64,000 bases of DNA from positions 1-64,000 of the forward strand of contig JAFAFR010000041.1 of the NCBI GenBank assembly GCA_023423405.1. Reading direction: 5' to 3'. Below, in pieces: positions 49,882 to 59,498 of the stretch (position 1 is the stretch's first letter; each line of letters begins with the position of its first letter). A program made the position numbers and the translations under genes. Source of the stretch: Bacteroidota bacterium (GTDB taxonomy: Bacteria > Bacteroidota > Bacteroidia > Chitinophagales > Chitinophagaceae). The notes below the pieces were generated by a model. That model saw only the letters and a list, made by a program, of their open reading frames with translations. It had not been told where the DNA came from and ran no database searches.

Positions 49882-52800
49882 ATGAGAAACAGCATTTTTT
49901 TCGGGTTCCTGCTGTTAGCAACCCACCCGCTATTTGCGCAGGACAGGGTCGTTTCCGGAGAGGTTCGATCAAGGCAAGACAGCCTGCCGCTCCAGGGCGT
50001 TACCATCCAAAACAAATCCAGAACAGTTCTTACGGATGCAAATGGAAAATTTTCCATTCCCGCGGCGCCGGGTGATAACCTCATCATCTCTTATGTAGGT
50101 ATGCAGGCAAGAACCGTTGCCGTAACCAACGACCAGGCCTCGCTCAGCGTTTACCTCGAGCAAAGCTTCAGCGAACGCGAACAGGTGGTGGTAGTGGGCT
50201 ACACCTCGCAACGCAAACAGGATTTGACCGGCGCCGTTGCCGTGGTAGACCTCGCCCCGGTAAAGAACAACAGCTCGGGCAACGTTATGCAGGCCCTGCA
50301 GGGAAGAGTGGCCGGCCTCTATATTGAAAAGAACGGTGGTTCGCCCAACGGATCCAACAGCAGGATCCTCATCAGGGGATCCAACACCCTCGGAAACAAC
50401 GACCCGTTGTACATCATTGACGGTGTTCCTACCACAAGACCGGAAGTGTTCCAGAACCTCGACCCGGCTACCATTGCTTCGGTGCAGGTGCTGAAAGACG
50501 CTTCCGCTGCTTCCATCTACGGCTCGCGCGCTTCCAACGGTGTAATGATCGTTACCACCAAAAATGGCGGCAATACGAGTGGCAAAGTGCAGTTCCAGTT
50601 CAACAGCAGTGTTGCCCTGCAGTCGGAAAAAGCCATGCGGTTCAAAATGGTGGATGCGGTAGACCGTGGCCGCGCCCTGTGGCAGGCATCGGTTAATGAC
50701 CGTCAGGATCCCACTGCTGCTTACGGCGAGATCTACACGTTCGACTGGAACAACAATTTCGACAACCCCGTGCTCAACAATGTGACCGTCAATCCTTATG
50801 TAGGCGGCGATCCCAATACGCCTGCCGGCAATACCAACTGGCAGGACGTAATGTATAAAACCGGTGTGGTTACCAACAACAGTTTAACGGCCTCTGTCGG
50901 CAACAGGAATTCTTCCGTTGAAATGAACGTGGGTTACCTGAAGAATACGGGCATGTTGCGGTTTACTGGTTACGAACGCTATTATGGAAGCGTGAATGCC
51001 ATCACCCGCGCCTTTAACGACCGCGCCAGCTTCGGCGTGAACATACGCATGGCCAATTCAAACGAAACGCTCACCGCGCGCGACCTCGGCGGCGCCACCA
51101 CCACCGGCCTGGCCGTTACGCTGGTGCCCACCATTCCCGTATACCAGGCCGACGGAAAAACCTATGCCGGCGCCCTGGGCGCGGGCTATTCCGACCGAAA
51201 CAATCCCCTGCACATGCAGGACCTCGCCAAATGGAACAATGCCAATCGCCTCAGCACGTTCGGGAATGTGTTCGCAGAGATCCAGCCCATCCGCAATCTC
51301 TATTTCAGATCCAGCCTGGGCGCCGACTATGCCACTTACCTAAACAAGGTCATTTCACCCACTTTCACCGAAGGCTCTTTCAGTCGCACTACCAACAGCC
51401 TGATGCTGGATCAGAACCGCTACCTGAGCCTCACCTTTTCCAACACGCTGCGGTATAACCTCCGCCTGAACGACAGGAACGAATTCAAATTCCTCGCAGG
51501 AACTGAATACATCAAAACCGATATCGACTTCCAGATGGTCAGGAGGGAAGGCTATGCCATTCAGACCGAAGAGTATTTTACCATCGATGCAGGAACGGGC
51601 AACCTCGTGGCAACCGGCAGCTCCACCGGTAACCGGCTCTTCTCCCTGTTCGGCCGCGTGGATTATAACCACAACGACCGGTACCTGGCTGCGCTGACGC
51701 TTCGCCGTGATGGCTCCTCCCGCTTTGGGGAAGACAACCGCTATGGCATTTTCCCGGCTGCATCCGTAGGCTGGAGAATTGACCGTGAAAACTTCCTTCA
51801 ACAAAGCCGCCTCATCTCCGAACTGAAACTCCGCGCCGGTATCGGAAGAGTGGGTAACCAGCAGATCGGCGACCTGGCGCGCTTTGCCCTGTACGATACG
51901 CGCTACGGCACCACGCAGGGACAACTCACGCCCGGTTTCTGGGAAACCTATATGAATATCGGTACCGCCTATGCGCTGAACGGTAATAATACAGGCCCGC
52001 TGCCTTCCGGTTTCGTACAAACGCAGGCGGCCAACCCCGCGCTGAAATGGGAAACCACCGACGAAGTAAACGTGGGCCTTGATTTCGGCTTTTTCGACAA
52101 CCGGCTCTACGGCTCTTTCGATTATTTCTCGCGCAATACAACCGGTATTCTTATTACACCTCCCGTAGCTTCTGCTCTCGGTGAAGGACAAACGAAATCC
52201 ATCAATGGCGCATCCAAAACCAATAAGGGATGGGAATTTGTTATCGCCTACCAGGGTATCCCTTCGGGCGATTTTAAATACAATATCCGCCTCAATTTTG
52301 CGCATTTCCGCGATCGCATTACCGAGCTGCCTGAGAACGTAAGGCCTGCTTATCCCGGCAACGAAGTGAACACCATTCTCGGTCACTCGCAGTTTGATAT
52401 TTTCGGCTATAAGACAGACGGATTGTTCCAGTCGCAGGAAGAAGTGGAAAAAGCCGCTGACCAGGTGGGTGCCGGTCCCGGCCGCATCCGGTATGTCGAC
52501 ATCAACAGCGATGGCGTGATCAACGATCTCGATAGAACCTGGATCGGCACCACGCTTCCCGCGCTGGAGTATGGCACAAGGATCGACCTTCAATACAGGA
52601 AATTTGACCTTTCACTCTTTGCTTCGGGTATTGCAGGCCGTGAGGGATATGATGACTACACTTCATTCAACAGCCTGATGCGCAGCCGTGAAAATGTTGG
52701 TCCCGGTGTATTCAGCGGATGGACGCCGCAAAATACCAACACCGGGGTTCCCGCTATGACGCTGCAGGATAACAACCAGGAGTTCCGGACCTCGGACTAT

Positions 52801-53019
52801 TTCATCGTCAGCACTTCCTATTTCAAAATGCGCAATATCCAACTCGGCTACAATACCAGCATCAGAAAGGTATTTCCGCGGCTGCGTATTTACGGAATGG
52901 CTGAAAACCTTTTCTGGTTCAGGAGCAAAAGCTTCGAGGGACCCGATCCCGAACGCCAGGGACTTGATCCCGTGCCCGTTCCCAAAACATTCACCCTGGG
53001 TATAAACGCTTCCTTCTAA
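49882..53019 (+). CDS. SusC-family TonB-dependent outer-membrane transporter
   Basis: I start it at 49882, where MRNSIFFGFLLLATHPLFAQ is a signal peptide; an upstream frame adds 23 residues without one. The 1045-residue protein has a carboxypeptidase-like N-terminal domain (SGEVRSRQDSLPLQGVTIQ, KFSIPAAPGDNLIISYVG). A plug follows (GNVMQALQGRVAGLYIEKNG, NDPLYIIDGVPTTRP, GSRASNGVMIVTTKNG), then a 22-strand barrel ending in TFTLGINASF. With SusD it imports oligosaccharides, here probably fructans, using TonB energy. It is the first gene of the locus and precedes susD by 12 bases. Confidence 0.95.
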   Translation: MRNSIFFGFLLLATHPLFAQDRVVSGEVRSRQDSLPLQGVTIQNKSRTVLTDANGKFSIPAAPGDNLIISYVGMQARTVAVTNDQASLSVYLEQSFSEREQVVVVGYTSQRKQDLTGAVAVVDLAPVKNNSSGNVMQALQGRVAGLYIEKNGGSPNGSNSRILIRGSNTLGNNDPLYIIDGVPTTRPEVFQNLDPATIASVQVLKDASAASIYGSRASNGVMIVTTKNGGNTSGKVQFQFNSSVALQSEKAMRFKMVDAVDRGRALWQASVNDRQDPTAAYGEIYTFDWNNNFDNPVLNNVTVNPYVGGDPNTPAGNTNWQDVMYKTGVVTNNSLTASVGNRNSSVEMNVGYLKNTGMLRFTGYERYYGSVNAITRAFNDRASFGVNIRMANSNETLTARDLGGATTTGLAVTLVPTIPVYQADGKTYAGALGAGYSDRNNPLHMQDLAKWNNANRLSTFGNVFAEIQPIRNLYFRSSLGADYATYLNKVISPTFTEGSFSRTTNSLMLDQNRYLSLTFSNTLRYNLRLNDRNEFKFLAGTEYIKTDIDFQMVRREGYAIQTEEYFTIDAGTGNLVATGSSTGNRLFSLFGRVDYNHNDRYLAALTLRRDGSSRFGEDNRYGIFPAASVGWRIDRENFLQQSRLISELKLRAGIGRVGNQQIGDLARFALYDTRYGTTQGQLTPGFWETYMNIGTAYALNGNNTGPLPSGFVQTQAANPALKWETTDEVNVGLDFGFFDNRLYGSFDYFSRNTTGILITPPVASALGEGQTKSINGASKTNKGWEFVIAYQGIPSGDFKYNIRLNFAHFRDRITELPENVRPAYPGNEVNTILGHSQFDIFGYKTDGLFQSQEEVEKAADQVGAGPGRIRYVDINSDGVINDLDRTWIGTTLPALEYGTRIDLQYRKFDLSLFASGIAGREGYDDYTSFNSLMRSRENVGPGVFSGWTPQNTNTGVPAMTLQDNNQEFRTSDYFIVSTSYFKMRNIQLGYNTSIRKVFPRLRIYGMAENLFWFRSKSFEGPDPERQGLDPVPVPKTFTLGINASF

Positions 53020-53031
53020 ATCAACGACGTC

Positions 53032-54741
53032 ATGAAAAAAACGATTATAGCAGTTTTATTTGCCGCCGCATTGGGAAATGCCGCGTGTAAAAAAGCCCTG
53101 GACTATACGCCAACCGGTGTATTGAATTCCTCTGACCTAACTTCGCCTGAAGCAACAGAAGGCCTGGTGACCGCCGCTTATGCAGCCATCGGCAACGGTG
53201 ATATGATCGGACCGATCTACAGCAACTGGGCCTATGGCAGCATCCGCTCCGATGACGCCTACAAAGGTGGCGGCGGTACCGGCGACCTCGATGAGGTAGA
53301 TAAGATGGAGCACTACAACCTGGTTACGGCCAATATGAGCGGCATCGGGTTTTTACCGCGCACCTGGAAAAACCTGTACAAATCCGTATCGCGCGCCAAT
53401 GTGGCCCTTCGTGCCGTAAACAATCTTTCTGAAACCGACTACCCGCTCAAGGCCCGGAGGATTGCCGAACTGCGTTTCCTGCGCGCACATTCTTTTTTCA
53501 CGCTGAAAAGGTTGTACAAGAACGTTCCGCTCTTCGACGAAAATGCGACGGATGAAGACATCATGAAGGTTTCCAACGATATGCCCAACGACGAAGCCTG
53601 GAACTATATCGCTGCAGACCTTGAATATGCGGAGAACAATCTTCCCGAAGAACAACCACAACTGGGAAGACCCAATAAGTTTGCTGCACAGGCCTATCTT
53701 GCAAGGCTTCGGATCTACCAGGCTTACGAGCAGGACGACCAGCACAAAGTGATCAATGTGAACACAACCCGTATGCAGGAAGTGGTGAACCTGACCCAGT
53801 CTGTGATCGAATCGGGCAGGTATGCGCTGGCTGCCGATATCGGCGATAACTTCCTGGTGGAAACCGAGAACGGTCCCGAGTCGGTCTTTGCCATACAATT
53901 CAGCATCAACGACGGAACCACCACCGGCCGCCTGAATTTCGAGGATGGTCTTACTTACCCGCACGGTGCACCGCAGTACGGCTGCTGTGGTTTTCACGCA
54001 CCCAGCCAAACGCTGGTGAACGCACACGGAACGGATGCCAACGGCCTCCCGAAATTTGATACCTATAACAACGGCATCATCGATCTCAACACCGCTACCG
54101 TTGATCCCCGCCTCGACCATACGGTAGGAATTGATGGGCATCCCTACAAATACAACCCGCAGCTTCCCTTCAGCAACAGTTGGGTGCGCGATCCGGGCGT
54201 ATACGGTAACTTCCATGCCATGCGCAGCGAACTGCTGGCAAGCAGTCCCTCTTATTTCAAACTGGGACCGTTTATGGGAACAGCTAAAAATGTTGATGTT
54301 ATCCGTTACGACGACGTGCTGCTGATGCAGGCGGAAGCCTATATTGAACTGGGACAACAGGAACTGGCGCGACCCATCATCAACCAGGTGCGCGCGCGGG
54401 CCGCTGGCAGTACAGACAGGCTGCGCAAACTCGATGGGACCTTTCCCTCGAAATACCATGTGGGCGAATATCCCGCAGCCGGCTGGACGCAGGAATACGC
54501 CAGGCAGGCCCTGCGCTGGGAAAGGCGTCTTGAATTTGCCACAGAAGGAGAACGCTTTTTCGATCTCGTACGCTGGGGAATTGCAGCGGAAACGCTCAAC
54601 GCCTATATCGATATCGAGAAAAACCGCCGCACCTTCCTGGCCACCGCGAAATTTACCGCCGGCCGCGACGAATATTTTCCCATTCCGCAAGCCGAGATCA
54701 CCTTCACAAAGGGATTGTACAAACAGAATCCCGGATATTGA
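53032..54741 (+). CDS. SusD-family outer-membrane glycan-binding lipoprotein
   Basis: This 569-residue surface lipoprotein (lipobox LGNAAC, Cys19) binds oligosaccharides and acts as the lid of the SusC channel. SusD/RagB features are the N-terminal LDYTPTGVLNSSDLTSPE, TPR-like helices with KARRIAELRFLRAHSFFTL, and C-terminal VRARAAGSTDRL, ALRWERRLEFATEGERFFDL and FPIPQAEI. Length is usual. The 12-base spacing to susC indicates co-translation. A hairpin at 54774-54799 separates it from the GH172 gene. Confidence 0.95.
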   Translation: MKKTIIAVLFAAALGNAACKKALDYTPTGVLNSSDLTSPEATEGLVTAAYAAIGNGDMIGPIYSNWAYGSIRSDDAYKGGGGTGDLDEVDKMEHYNLVTANMSGIGFLPRTWKNLYKSVSRANVALRAVNNLSETDYPLKARRIAELRFLRAHSFFTLKRLYKNVPLFDENATDEDIMKVSNDMPNDEAWNYIAADLEYAENNLPEEQPQLGRPNKFAAQAYLARLRIYQAYEQDDQHKVINVNTTRMQEVVNLTQSVIESGRYALAADIGDNFLVETENGPESVFAIQFSINDGTTTGRLNFEDGLTYPHGAPQYGCCGFHAPSQTLVNAHGTDANGLPKFDTYNNGIIDLNTATVDPRLDHTVGIDGHPYKYNPQLPFSNSWVRDPGVYGNFHAMRSELLASSPSYFKLGPFMGTAKNVDVIRYDDVLLMQAEAYIELGQQELARPIINQVRARAAGSTDRLRKLDGTFPSKYHVGEYPAAGWTQEYARQALRWERRLEFATEGERFFDLVRWGIAAETLNAYIDIEKNRRTFLATAKFTAGRDEYFPIPQAEITFTKGLYKQNPGY

Positions 54742-54773
54742 GATTTTAGCACAATCATACATTGGTTAAAAAC

Positions 54774-54799
54774 CAGGGAGAGGTTTCTACCTTTCCCTG
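54774..54799 (+). terminator. Intercistronic hairpin between susD and GH172 gene
   Basis: CAGGGAGAGGT pairs with ACCTTTCCCTG (11 pairs, one G-U) across the loop TTCT. The sequence after it is T-rich but broken (TATCATTTT). It may be a weak terminator or an RNA-stability element that sets susCD above downstream genes. Confidence 0.55.
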
Positions 54800-54819
54800 T
54801 ATCATTTTAAATTGTTGAT

Positions 54820-56412
54820 ATGTTTACCAGGACTTCTTTACCCATTTTATTGCTGCTGTTGCTGCAAACATCTATGCAGGCGCAGCGGCGCGACAGCATT
54901 GGCCTTGCAACCCTGTTACAGGAAATGACACAATACCGCTCGGTATGCGAATGGCCTTCTCCCGCTTATACCGAATGGCAGGCCAGCAGCTACGACCGCC
55001 GCTCCATTGCTCCCGATCAACCGGGATGGTTCGCCAATACCGATCAGAACCAGTTCATCCGCACCGAACAGCACGATGGCAGGGAAGAGGCAGTGATGAT
55101 GGAAGCAGAGGGCCCCGGCGTTGTAGTGCGCTTCTGGCTCACCACACAATCAAAGTCGGGCCGGATAAGATTTTACCTCGATGGTGCGGCAGTACCCGTG
55201 CTGGATATTCCTGCGTATGATCTCATGAAAGCGGGACTGGACCTGGGTCCCGCCCTGCTGCAACCACATTCCAGCTACGAACCCGAAGGAAAAGGCGGGA
55301 ATACTTTGTACCTGCCGGTTCCTTATCAGAAACACTGCAAGATCACTTTTGAATTCACCGATTCCCTTGCCCGGAAATCGCCGCATTATTACCAGGTCAA
55401 TTATCGAAGCTATGCCTCGGGCACGGCGGTAAAAACTCTCAGCAGAGCGGAGCTGGAGAGGAACCGCAAACTGGTCGACGCAACGGAAGAAAGGCTGAAA
55501 GCGCCTGTTACGTCTAAAGGAAAAGAGAAAAAGGAAAACTTTACGCTGCAGCCCGCGCAGGCGCATTCAATAAATCTTCCCGCTGGAAATCAAGCAATCA
55601 GCAAGCTGAACATTCAATTGCTGGCTGCAGGCAAGCCGGCGCCGGAAGCGGCTTACCGCTCCACCTGGATCGCCATAACATTCGATGGAAAGGAAACCGT
55701 TCATTGTCCATTGGGTGATTTCGCGGGAAGCGGTTATGGCAGGAACCTGGTAAAAAGCTGGTACCGCGATATGCAGCCAGATGGCCGCCTGACAAGCCGC
55801 TGGCTGATGCCTTATAAGAAATCAGCATCTGTACAATTGATCAGTAACGGAGGACAACCGTTGGAGGTGAGCTTTTCCGCAACCACCAGTGCATATGCCT
55901 GGAACGATCGCTCCCTGTATTTTCATGTAACGCATAAACAGGAGGATTCTGTTTGGGATGCGAAGTGGGATTACGACGTGAACAAGGTGGCGATGAACGA
56001 CAGCAAGGCGCCGCTGGAATGGAATTTTATCGGCGTCAAAGGGAAAGGCATCTATGTGGGCAATACGCTTGCCGTCAACAACCTGATGAAAACCTGGTAT
56101 GGAGAAGGCGACGCCAAAGTGTATGTAGACGGAAGCAGGTTTCCCGTAGAATTTGGTACAGGGCTGGAAGACTATTACAATACCTCATGGGCGCCGGTGG
56201 TATTATACCAGACGCCCTTTGCCAACGCGCCGCGGGCCGACCAGGAAAGCAGTTTTGGTCATAATACGTTTACGCGTACCCGTAATCTCGACGCCATACC
56301 TTTTGAAAAAAATTTCCGCTATGATCTCGAGATGCTGAGCTGGGATGGCGGGTATGCCAACGTCGCTGCAACCATCTACTGGTATGGTGCGGCCGACGCG
56401 GTACTGGAGTAA
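54820..56412 (+). CDS. GH172 (DUF2961) enzyme, exported
   Basis: This 530-residue protein has a signal peptide (LLQTSMQAQ) and no lipobox, so it is likely periplasmic. The jelly-roll body shows the DUF2961 pattern: SVCEWPSPAYTEWQASSYDR, AEGPGVVVRFWLTTQSKSG, RIRFYLDGAAVPVLDIPA, GNTLYLPVPYQKHCKITFE, FGTGLEDYYNTSW and SSFGHNTFTRTRNLDAIPF. GH172 includes a bifidobacterial alpha-D-fructofuranosidase/difructose dianhydride I enzyme and D-arabinofuranosidases. In this fructan locus an alpha-fructofuranoside or difructose anhydride substrate is inferred. I cannot point to the two catalytic Glu residues with confidence. Confidence 0.82.
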   Translation: MFTRTSLPILLLLLLQTSMQAQRRDSIGLATLLQEMTQYRSVCEWPSPAYTEWQASSYDRRSIAPDQPGWFANTDQNQFIRTEQHDGREEAVMMEAEGPGVVVRFWLTTQSKSGRIRFYLDGAAVPVLDIPAYDLMKAGLDLGPALLQPHSSYEPEGKGGNTLYLPVPYQKHCKITFEFTDSLARKSPHYYQVNYRSYASGTAVKTLSRAELERNRKLVDATEERLKAPVTSKGKEKKENFTLQPAQAHSINLPAGNQAISKLNIQLLAAGKPAPEAAYRSTWIAITFDGKETVHCPLGDFAGSGYGRNLVKSWYRDMQPDGRLTSRWLMPYKKSASVQLISNGGQPLEVSFSATTSAYAWNDRSLYFHVTHKQEDSVWDAKWDYDVNKVAMNDSKAPLEWNFIGVKGKGIYVGNTLAVNNLMKTWYGEGDAKVYVDGSRFPVEFGTGLEDYYNTSWAPVVLYQTPFANAPRADQESSFGHNTFTRTRNLDAIPFEKNFRYDLEMLSWDGGYANVAATIYWYGAADAVLE

Positions 56413-56413
56413 A

Positions 56414-59197
56414 CTATTGCGGCTTGCCCCTGAATGCCGAGGGCGAAACACCCTCCTTGTTTTTGAATACGGTAGAAAAATAAGCGGGAGAAGCAAAGCC
56501 GGTTTTATAAGCCACTTCAGCTACGGTTAGGTCTTCGTGCTGCAGGTAGTATTTTGCTTTTTGCATGCGTGCCTGCAATATGTATTCGTTGATATTGGTA
56601 TCGAGCAGCGCCTTTACTTTTCTGTACAACTGCACTTTGCTGATGCCCATCTGTTTGCAGAGATCTTCCACACCAAAATATTCGTTGGAAATATTGTTTT
56701 CAACGATCGATTTGAATTCAGTGATGAACCGGAGATCGTTTTTTCTTCCCGGCGCAATGCGAAGATGGGTGGGAATGCTGCTGCTGGCATGTTCTTTCAC
56801 CTGGCTGCGGTTGCTGAGCAGGCTGCGAACGGTGGACTGCAGCACATCCATATCAAAGGGTTTGGTGATATAGGCGTCGGCTTTATTTTGTAGTGCTTCG
56901 ATCTGTTGCTCTTTGCTGGTTTTGGCGGTTAGTAATACAATGGGAATATGTGCCGTGCGGATATCGCTTTTTACGAGCTTCAGCAAAGCTGTACCATCTT
57001 TCAGCGGCATTTTTACATCACAAATGACCAGGTCGGGCAGGTATTCGAATACCTGCTGTATGCCTTTCTGCCCGTCACAGGCTTCAATAATGTCATAGTT
57101 TTCCTGCAATTTCAGTTTCAGGAAACCACGGAGTTCGGGATTGTCCTCCGCCAACAGCAGCAGCGGCCGGGATTGCCGTTCGGCTGGCGCAGCGGACTGT
57201 TCTTCTTCGGGTGTGTCGAAAACAGGCAGCAGGTCTTCCGTATAGTGTTGCTCTACTTCGGCGAGCACTTCATTGGTGTTTGGCTGGTGGCCCAGTTCTT
57301 CTTCCTGGAAATGCCCGTTTCCTTTTAACAAGGCGACCGTAAACCGGGTGCCCCTGTTTTTTTCGCTGTTCGCCGTGATTTCCCCGTGGTGCAGTTGAAC
57401 CAGCTCCTTGCAAAGTGCAAGTCCGAGTCCTGAACCCTTGTGTGCATCGGAATCGCCCTGGTAGAACAGGTCGAATGCATGCGTCAGTTCTTCTGCGGTC
57501 ATGCCCACGCCGGTATCTTCCACGGCAAGCAAAGCCGATTGCGCATTTTCTTCCAGGTGAATCAATACGGCGCCGTGATCGGGCGTGAATTTAAAGGCAT
57601 TGGACATCAGGTTGAAGATCACTTTGTCGAGCATGGCATTGTCTGCCCATACCATTACCGATGCTTCACGGGTAACGAGGCGGCAGTCAATATTCCTTTT
57701 CCGTGCAATCTGCTGGAAAGTATCGATCACTTCCTTGCATACGCATACCAGGTCGACTTCTGTGGCCCGCACCTGCATTTTATTGAACTCGAGTTTGCGG
57801 AAATCGATCAGTTGGTTAACGAGGCGCAGCAGCCGGATGGCATTTTTTTTCACCAGTGTGAGCTGTTGTTTGGCGTGGTGCTGAAGCCTGGCCTGTTGCA
57901 GCATTTCCTCAATGGGACCAATGATAAGGGTGAGGGGCGTTCTGAACTCGTGAGAAATATTGGTGAAGAAACTGATGCGGGCTTCATTGGCCTGGGCGGC
58001 GGCGGCGCTCATTTCTATGAGTTGCTGGCTTTTCTGCGAGATCTCTTCATTCTTTCGAGCCAACTGGCGGTTGATGCGCCGGTTGAGGTTCCTGGAATAG
58101 AAAAGCAGGCCGGCAAAGAAAACGGCGATCAGCAAAGTGAGGGCCAGGATGTACAGCATCGTGCGCTGATTGTTATAGATGCGTTGCTGTTCAACCAGTT
58201 TTTGCTGCTGCAGTTTGATGTCGCGCTGCTGTGCGGCGATCTTGTCCGACTGCAATTGCATGATCCGTACGTTGGAAGAGTCCACCACCAGGGTTTGCAG
58301 CGCTGTTTCTTTCGGCACAGGCTCTTTCCGCAGGATGCGTACGGCATTCTGGATGGCTTCGCTGCCGCCGGTGGGATAAAGCAGCGATGCCTGGAGGATC
58401 TGTTCGTTCACCATTTCGAGTCCTGCGCCTTTGCCGGCAAGCGCATCCACGCCAATCACTTTCAGCCGGTCGACGCCTGCCGCCAGCGCGGCCTGGCGCG
58501 CGCCCAGCGCCATCACATCGTTGTGCGCAAAAACAAGGTCGGCGCCGCGAAGCAGCTCCGGCTTTGCAGTGAGTTCCTGGAGCGACCGTTGTTTCACCCA
58601 GTCTCCTATTATTTCGTGTACAATAGCAATGGAAGGATAGGCGGCCAGCGCATCGCGGAAACCCCTTTTTCGTTCAATGGCCGGCGAAGAAGCCGGCAGG
58701 CCGATCACCTCCACCACTTTGCCTTTTCCGCTCAACAGGTTGCCAACATATTCGCCCGCCAGCTTGCCAATTTCATAGTTGTTGGCGCCTATATAATTGG
58801 TGTATTGGTTCGAAGCGATCTTCCGGTCGACAATAATAACCGGGATGCCGCTGGTGAAAGCTTCTTCCACCACGGGGGTAAGCGGGCTGGCTTCGTTGGG
58901 GGAAATGATCAGCAGGTCAATACCCTGGCGCAACAGGTCGCGCACCTGGTTGATCTGGACGCTGCTGTTATCGTCGGCCTGGCGGTAAAGCAATTCCAGC
59001 TCGGGATGAAAGGCCAGCTCGCGCTGCATTTCCGCCAGCATGGTCTTACGCCACAGGTCGCCATCGCCACATTGCGAAAAGCCGATCCGGAATTTCTGAG
59101 GAGGGGTTTCATTACAAGCGGCTAAGCCACAGAGCAACACCGTTATAATTAATATGGCCGGGAAGCGACTTAGCGCATTCCTGAGGAAAGCAATCAT
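56414..59197 (-). CDS. Hybrid two-component regulator with periplasmic-binding-protein sensor
   Basis: I start it at MIAFLRNALSRFPAILII (59197). The 927-residue protein has an N-terminal signal/lipobox-like region (CGLAAC). A LacI/ribose-binding-like sensor (about 35-300: KFRIGFSQCGDGDLWRK, DLLIISPNEASPLTP, VFAHNDVMALGA) is followed by a membrane helix (about 342-368). Next come a histidine kinase (SHEFRTPLTLIIGPIEEM, His near 417; GSGLGLALCKEL), a receiver (CDVKMPLKDG, Asp near 724) and an AraC-type domain (about 820-927). It resembles BT1754 of Bacteroides thetaiotaomicron, which senses fructose. It is divergent from the MFS-kinase-GH32 genes and convergent with GH172. Confidence 0.93.
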   Translation of the reverse strand: MIAFLRNALSRFPAILIITVLLCGLAACNETPPQKFRIGFSQCGDGDLWRKTMLAEMQRELAFHPELELLYRQADDNSSVQINQVRDLLRQGIDLLIISPNEASPLTPVVEEAFTSGIPVIIVDRKIASNQYTNYIGANNYEIGKLAGEYVGNLLSGKGKVVEVIGLPASSPAIERKRGFRDALAAYPSIAIVHEIIGDWVKQRSLQELTAKPELLRGADLVFAHNDVMALGARQAALAAGVDRLKVIGVDALAGKGAGLEMVNEQILQASLLYPTGGSEAIQNAVRILRKEPVPKETALQTLVVDSSNVRIMQLQSDKIAAQQRDIKLQQQKLVEQQRIYNNQRTMLYILALTLLIAVFFAGLLFYSRNLNRRINRQLARKNEEISQKSQQLIEMSAAAAQANEARISFFTNISHEFRTPLTLIIGPIEEMLQQARLQHHAKQQLTLVKKNAIRLLRLVNQLIDFRKLEFNKMQVRATEVDLVCVCKEVIDTFQQIARKRNIDCRLVTREASVMVWADNAMLDKVIFNLMSNAFKFTPDHGAVLIHLEENAQSALLAVEDTGVGMTAEELTHAFDLFYQGDSDAHKGSGLGLALCKELVQLHHGEITANSEKNRGTRFTVALLKGNGHFQEEELGHQPNTNEVLAEVEQHYTEDLLPVFDTPEEEQSAAPAERQSRPLLLLAEDNPELRGFLKLKLQENYDIIEACDGQKGIQQVFEYLPDLVICDVKMPLKDGTALLKLVKSDIRTAHIPIVLLTAKTSKEQQIEALQNKADAYITKPFDMDVLQSTVRSLLSNRSQVKEHASSSIPTHLRIAPGRKNDLRFITEFKSIVENNISNEYFGVEDLCKQMGISKVQLYRKVKALLDTNINEYILQARMQKAKYYLQHEDLTVAEVAYKTGFASPAYFSTVFKNKEGVSPSAFRGKPQ

Positions 59198-59206
59198 TGG
59201 ACAAAT

Positions 59207-59239
59207 TTTGAATCGTACTGCAACAGCTTTGAATCGTAC
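59207..59239. promoter_or_regulatory. 21-bp-phased direct repeat before the hybrid regulator
   Basis: TTTGAATCGTAC occurs at 59207-59218 and 59228-59239, exactly 21 bases apart, and CAAC follows both copies at the same distance. AraC-type domains often bind direct repeats with this phase. It is 10-42 bases before the regulator start codon. Confidence 0.55.
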
Positions 59240-59412
59240 CACAACAACCTACTGATTCTCCGGCAACCCGGTACCCGGTGCCGATCCAAAACTGCTAATT
59301 TTTGCAATAAAATCAAATAAACCTGATACGAATTTGAAACCGGTGTAAAAGTGTGAGATGAACTAAAATTATAAACAGGTGATAATCAGTTGTGTGCCTC
59401 ATTTCGCACAAA

Positions 59413-59443
59413 GGTTCAAATTTATACATATTTGATCCGTACC
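59413..59443. promoter_or_regulatory. Inverted repeat and third TTTGA-CGTAC copy before the MFS gene
   Basis: GGTTCAAA (59413-59420) and TTTGATCC (59431-59438) form a 7-of-8 inverted repeat 10 bases apart. TTTGATCCGTACC (59431-59443) matches the regulator-side repeat TTTGAATCGTACC at 11 of 13 positions. On the minus strand TAAATTTG at 59417-59424 is an exact Bacteroidota -7 match pointing to the regulator gene. Confidence 0.45.
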
Positions 59444-59498
59444 CCTGCGGGTCTTCTCTTATCTACTATATAGATTGATACAAATTCTTGCTTGTCAT

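Larger units (their letters stand above)
59198..59498. other. Divergent control region of the fructan locus
   Basis: These 301 bases lie between the regulator (minus) and the MFS operon (plus). They hold the repeats listed separately and no coding frame. The part at 59280-59410 is AT-rich. A 5-base-arm hairpin (CCCCTGCGGG-like, about 59442-59451) sits further toward the MFS start. Confidence 0.5.

Noticed and set aside
51355..54762. Long minus-strand frames opposite susC and susD
   Set aside because: Both lie opposite unmistakable SusC and SusD genes and show no family features.
57440..59125. 561-codon plus-strand frame opposite the hybrid regulator
   Set aside because: The minus strand encodes a clear multi-domain regulator with all motifs; the plus frame is a codon-bias shadow.
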